Shown in pieces: positions 14,076 through 15,047 of a stretch of 15,047 nt of DNA; within the stretch, counting starts at the first letter, position 1; each line of letters begins with the position of its first letter. The DNA lies in the NCBI GenBank assembly GCA_964357385.1, contig CAYHKW010000024.1, positions 1-15,047 on the forward strand, read 5' to 3'. This DNA comes from JAHFJA01 sp964357385. Lineage in GTDB: Bacteria; Patescibacteriota; Patescibacteriia; JACQRZ01. Both the position numbers and the translations under genes were made by a program. Below the pieces are notes generated by a model. That model saw only the letters and a program-made list of their open reading frames with translations, was not told the origin of the DNA and did not search any database.

Positions 14076-15047
14076 TTATCGAGCGACAGGACCGATAGTT
14101 TGAATGCGGCAATACTCTTTCAATACTTCCGGTATTGAGACGGTACCATCTGCATTTTGATAGTTTTCAATAATAGCAATCATGAGACGCCCAATCGCGA
14201 ATGCCGTAGCATCATTGGTATGGACAAACTCAAGCGAGCCTTCCTCTCGACGTACGCGCGTGTTAAGTCTGCGAGCCTGGTAGTCAGTCATATAATCGGC
14301 AGTGTGCGTTTCCCGATATGCATTTTGCCCCGGAAGCCATACATCAATGTCAACCCCGCGTGCATTTGGCTTACCAATGTCGGCAGTGCACTTTAATAGA
14401 ACGCGGTATGGCAGTTGGAGTTGTTGCATCAAATATTCCTGAATAGCCACCATAAACTTGTGCTCTTCCAAGGACTGATTATGAGTGCTAAAACTTTCCA
14501 TTTCTAACTTATCAAACTGATGCATACGAACGATCCCTTCCATATCTTTACCGTATGTCCCTGCTTCTTTACGAAATGATGTGGCGTACCCAAGATAACG
14601 GATCGGCAATTCTTTTTCTTCAAATGTTTCATCAGTATGCATACTTCCCAGTACATGCTCAGCGCTTCCTTGAAGCCACAATTCTTCGCCTTCGATCTTA
14701 TATCGGTCTTCACGAGGCTCAAGGCGATCCATAGCATCATAGGGTTCAGTTTTGATCATCAATGGGGGTAAAATGGGAGTAAATGCTTTTGCACTCACGG
14801 TCAAACCATTATCCGCAATAATGCGCGCCAAGATCATTTCATTTCCCAGTGTTTCAATAACAAACTGCACAATAGCAAGTTGTAAACGCACGAGATCGCC
14901 TTTGATATAAGCAAAGCGAGAACCCGCAACCGTGGTAGCATGCTTCTTATCAATCAAACCAGCGCTTTCTGCCAGCTGCCAATGATTTTTTACTTCAAAA
15001 TCAAATACTCGCTTCTCCCCCACTTCTTTGAGCACAACATTTACAGT
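14076..15047 (-). CDS. serS: Seryl-tRNA synthetase, catalytic domain (start beyond the right edge)
   Basis: The frame is open to the window edge and reads TVNVVLKEVGEKRVFDFEVKN at its first residues. This is where the catalytic domain of seryl-tRNA synthetase normally begins, so the N-terminal tRNA-binding coiled coil lies outside. A GTG at 15033-15035 is not the true start. The enzyme charges tRNA-Ser (and tRNA-Sec where present). Motif 1 lies in the KAFTPILPPLMIKTE region, motif 2 in FRKEAGTYGKDMEGIVRMHQF, and motif 3 in TNDATAFAIGRLMIAIIENYQ followed by IPEVLKEY. The motif-3 core is a variant of the usual LNGSGLAVGR. The segment ETHTADYMTDYQARR replaces the more familiar SSCSN-x-DFQARR. 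It is the first gene of the visible run, 39 nt upstream of the ftsQ-like fragment. Confidence 0.95.
   Translation of the reverse strand, partial: TVNVVLKEVGEKRVFDFEVKNHWQLAESAGLIDKKHATTVAGSRFAYIKGDLVRLQLAIVQFVIETLGNEMILARIIADNGLTVSAKAFTPILPPLMIKTEPYDAMDRLEPREDRYKIEGEELWLQGSAEHVLGSMHTDETFEEKELPIRYLGYATSFRKEAGTYGKDMEGIVRMHQFDKLEMESFSTHNQSLEEHKFMVAIQEYLMQQLQLPYRVLLKCTADIGKPNARGVDIDVWLPGQNAYRETHTADYMTDYQARRLNTRVRREEGSLEFVHTNDATAFAIGRLMIAIIENYQNADGTVSIPEVLKEYCRIQTIGPVAR

Noticed and set aside
1..15047. tRNA, rRNA, CRISPR arrays, insertion sequences or attachment sites
   Set aside because: I saw no cloverleaf-like segment, regularly spaced repeats, transposase motif or target-site duplication. The only notable direct repeat is at the ftsQ gap.
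1..15047. Alternative genetic code with UGA as glycine
   Set aside because: dnaE and one glycosyltransferase end at TGA exactly where the next gene starts, and their lengths fit their families.

Overview
The window looks like a scaffold piece from a Candidate Phyla Radiation (Patescibacteria) bacterium, probably metagenome-derived. The evidence is a threonyl-tRNA synthetase that lacks the N-terminal TGS domain, a membrane-anchored 'baseplate J-like' protein of the kind common in that group, HAMP/coiled-coil sensors, very tight gene packing and few recognisable Shine-Dalgarno sites. UGA is used as a stop (dnaE and one glycosyltransferase), so this is not a UGA-glycine lineage (Gracilibacteria/SR1). 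No rRNA, tRNA, CRISPR array, transposase or phage module is visible.

Every supported gene lies on the minus strand, so transcription runs from the right edge to the left. In that order: serS (start beyond the edge), ftsQ (interrupted by an assembly gap), two GT4 glycosyltransferases, a polytopic membrane protein, a membrane-anchored HtrA-like pseudoprotease with a PDZ domain, a small membrane protein, dnaE, the baseplate J-like protein and thrS. Adjacent genes overlap by 4 nt or are 2 to 56 nt apart, so much of this may be one long housekeeping and cell-envelope operon. It mixes translation (serS, thrS), replication (dnaE), division (ftsQ) and surface-glycan synthesis.

After thrS comes the only clearly non-coding stretch, about 113 nt. 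It is AT-rich and holds two 15-bp palindromes, one containing a TTGACA and the other a TATAAT. A second, functionally different unit follows: a membrane-anchored XylF-like sugar-binding protein, a two-TM HAMP/coiled-coil protein with no output domain, and the first 66 residues of another membrane sensor that leaves the window. No ABC transporter ATPase or permease is visible. The arrangement suggests a sugar-sensing signal-transduction cassette, and it is the most interesting part of the window.

Two 10-N runs mark scaffold joins. One is inside thrS, where the family pattern implies the real gap is 8 nt. The other is inside ftsQ, where the two flanks carry 86 %-identical copies of the same transmembrane-segment sequence. 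That points to a misjoin, a strain-variant collapse or a partial tandem duplication.
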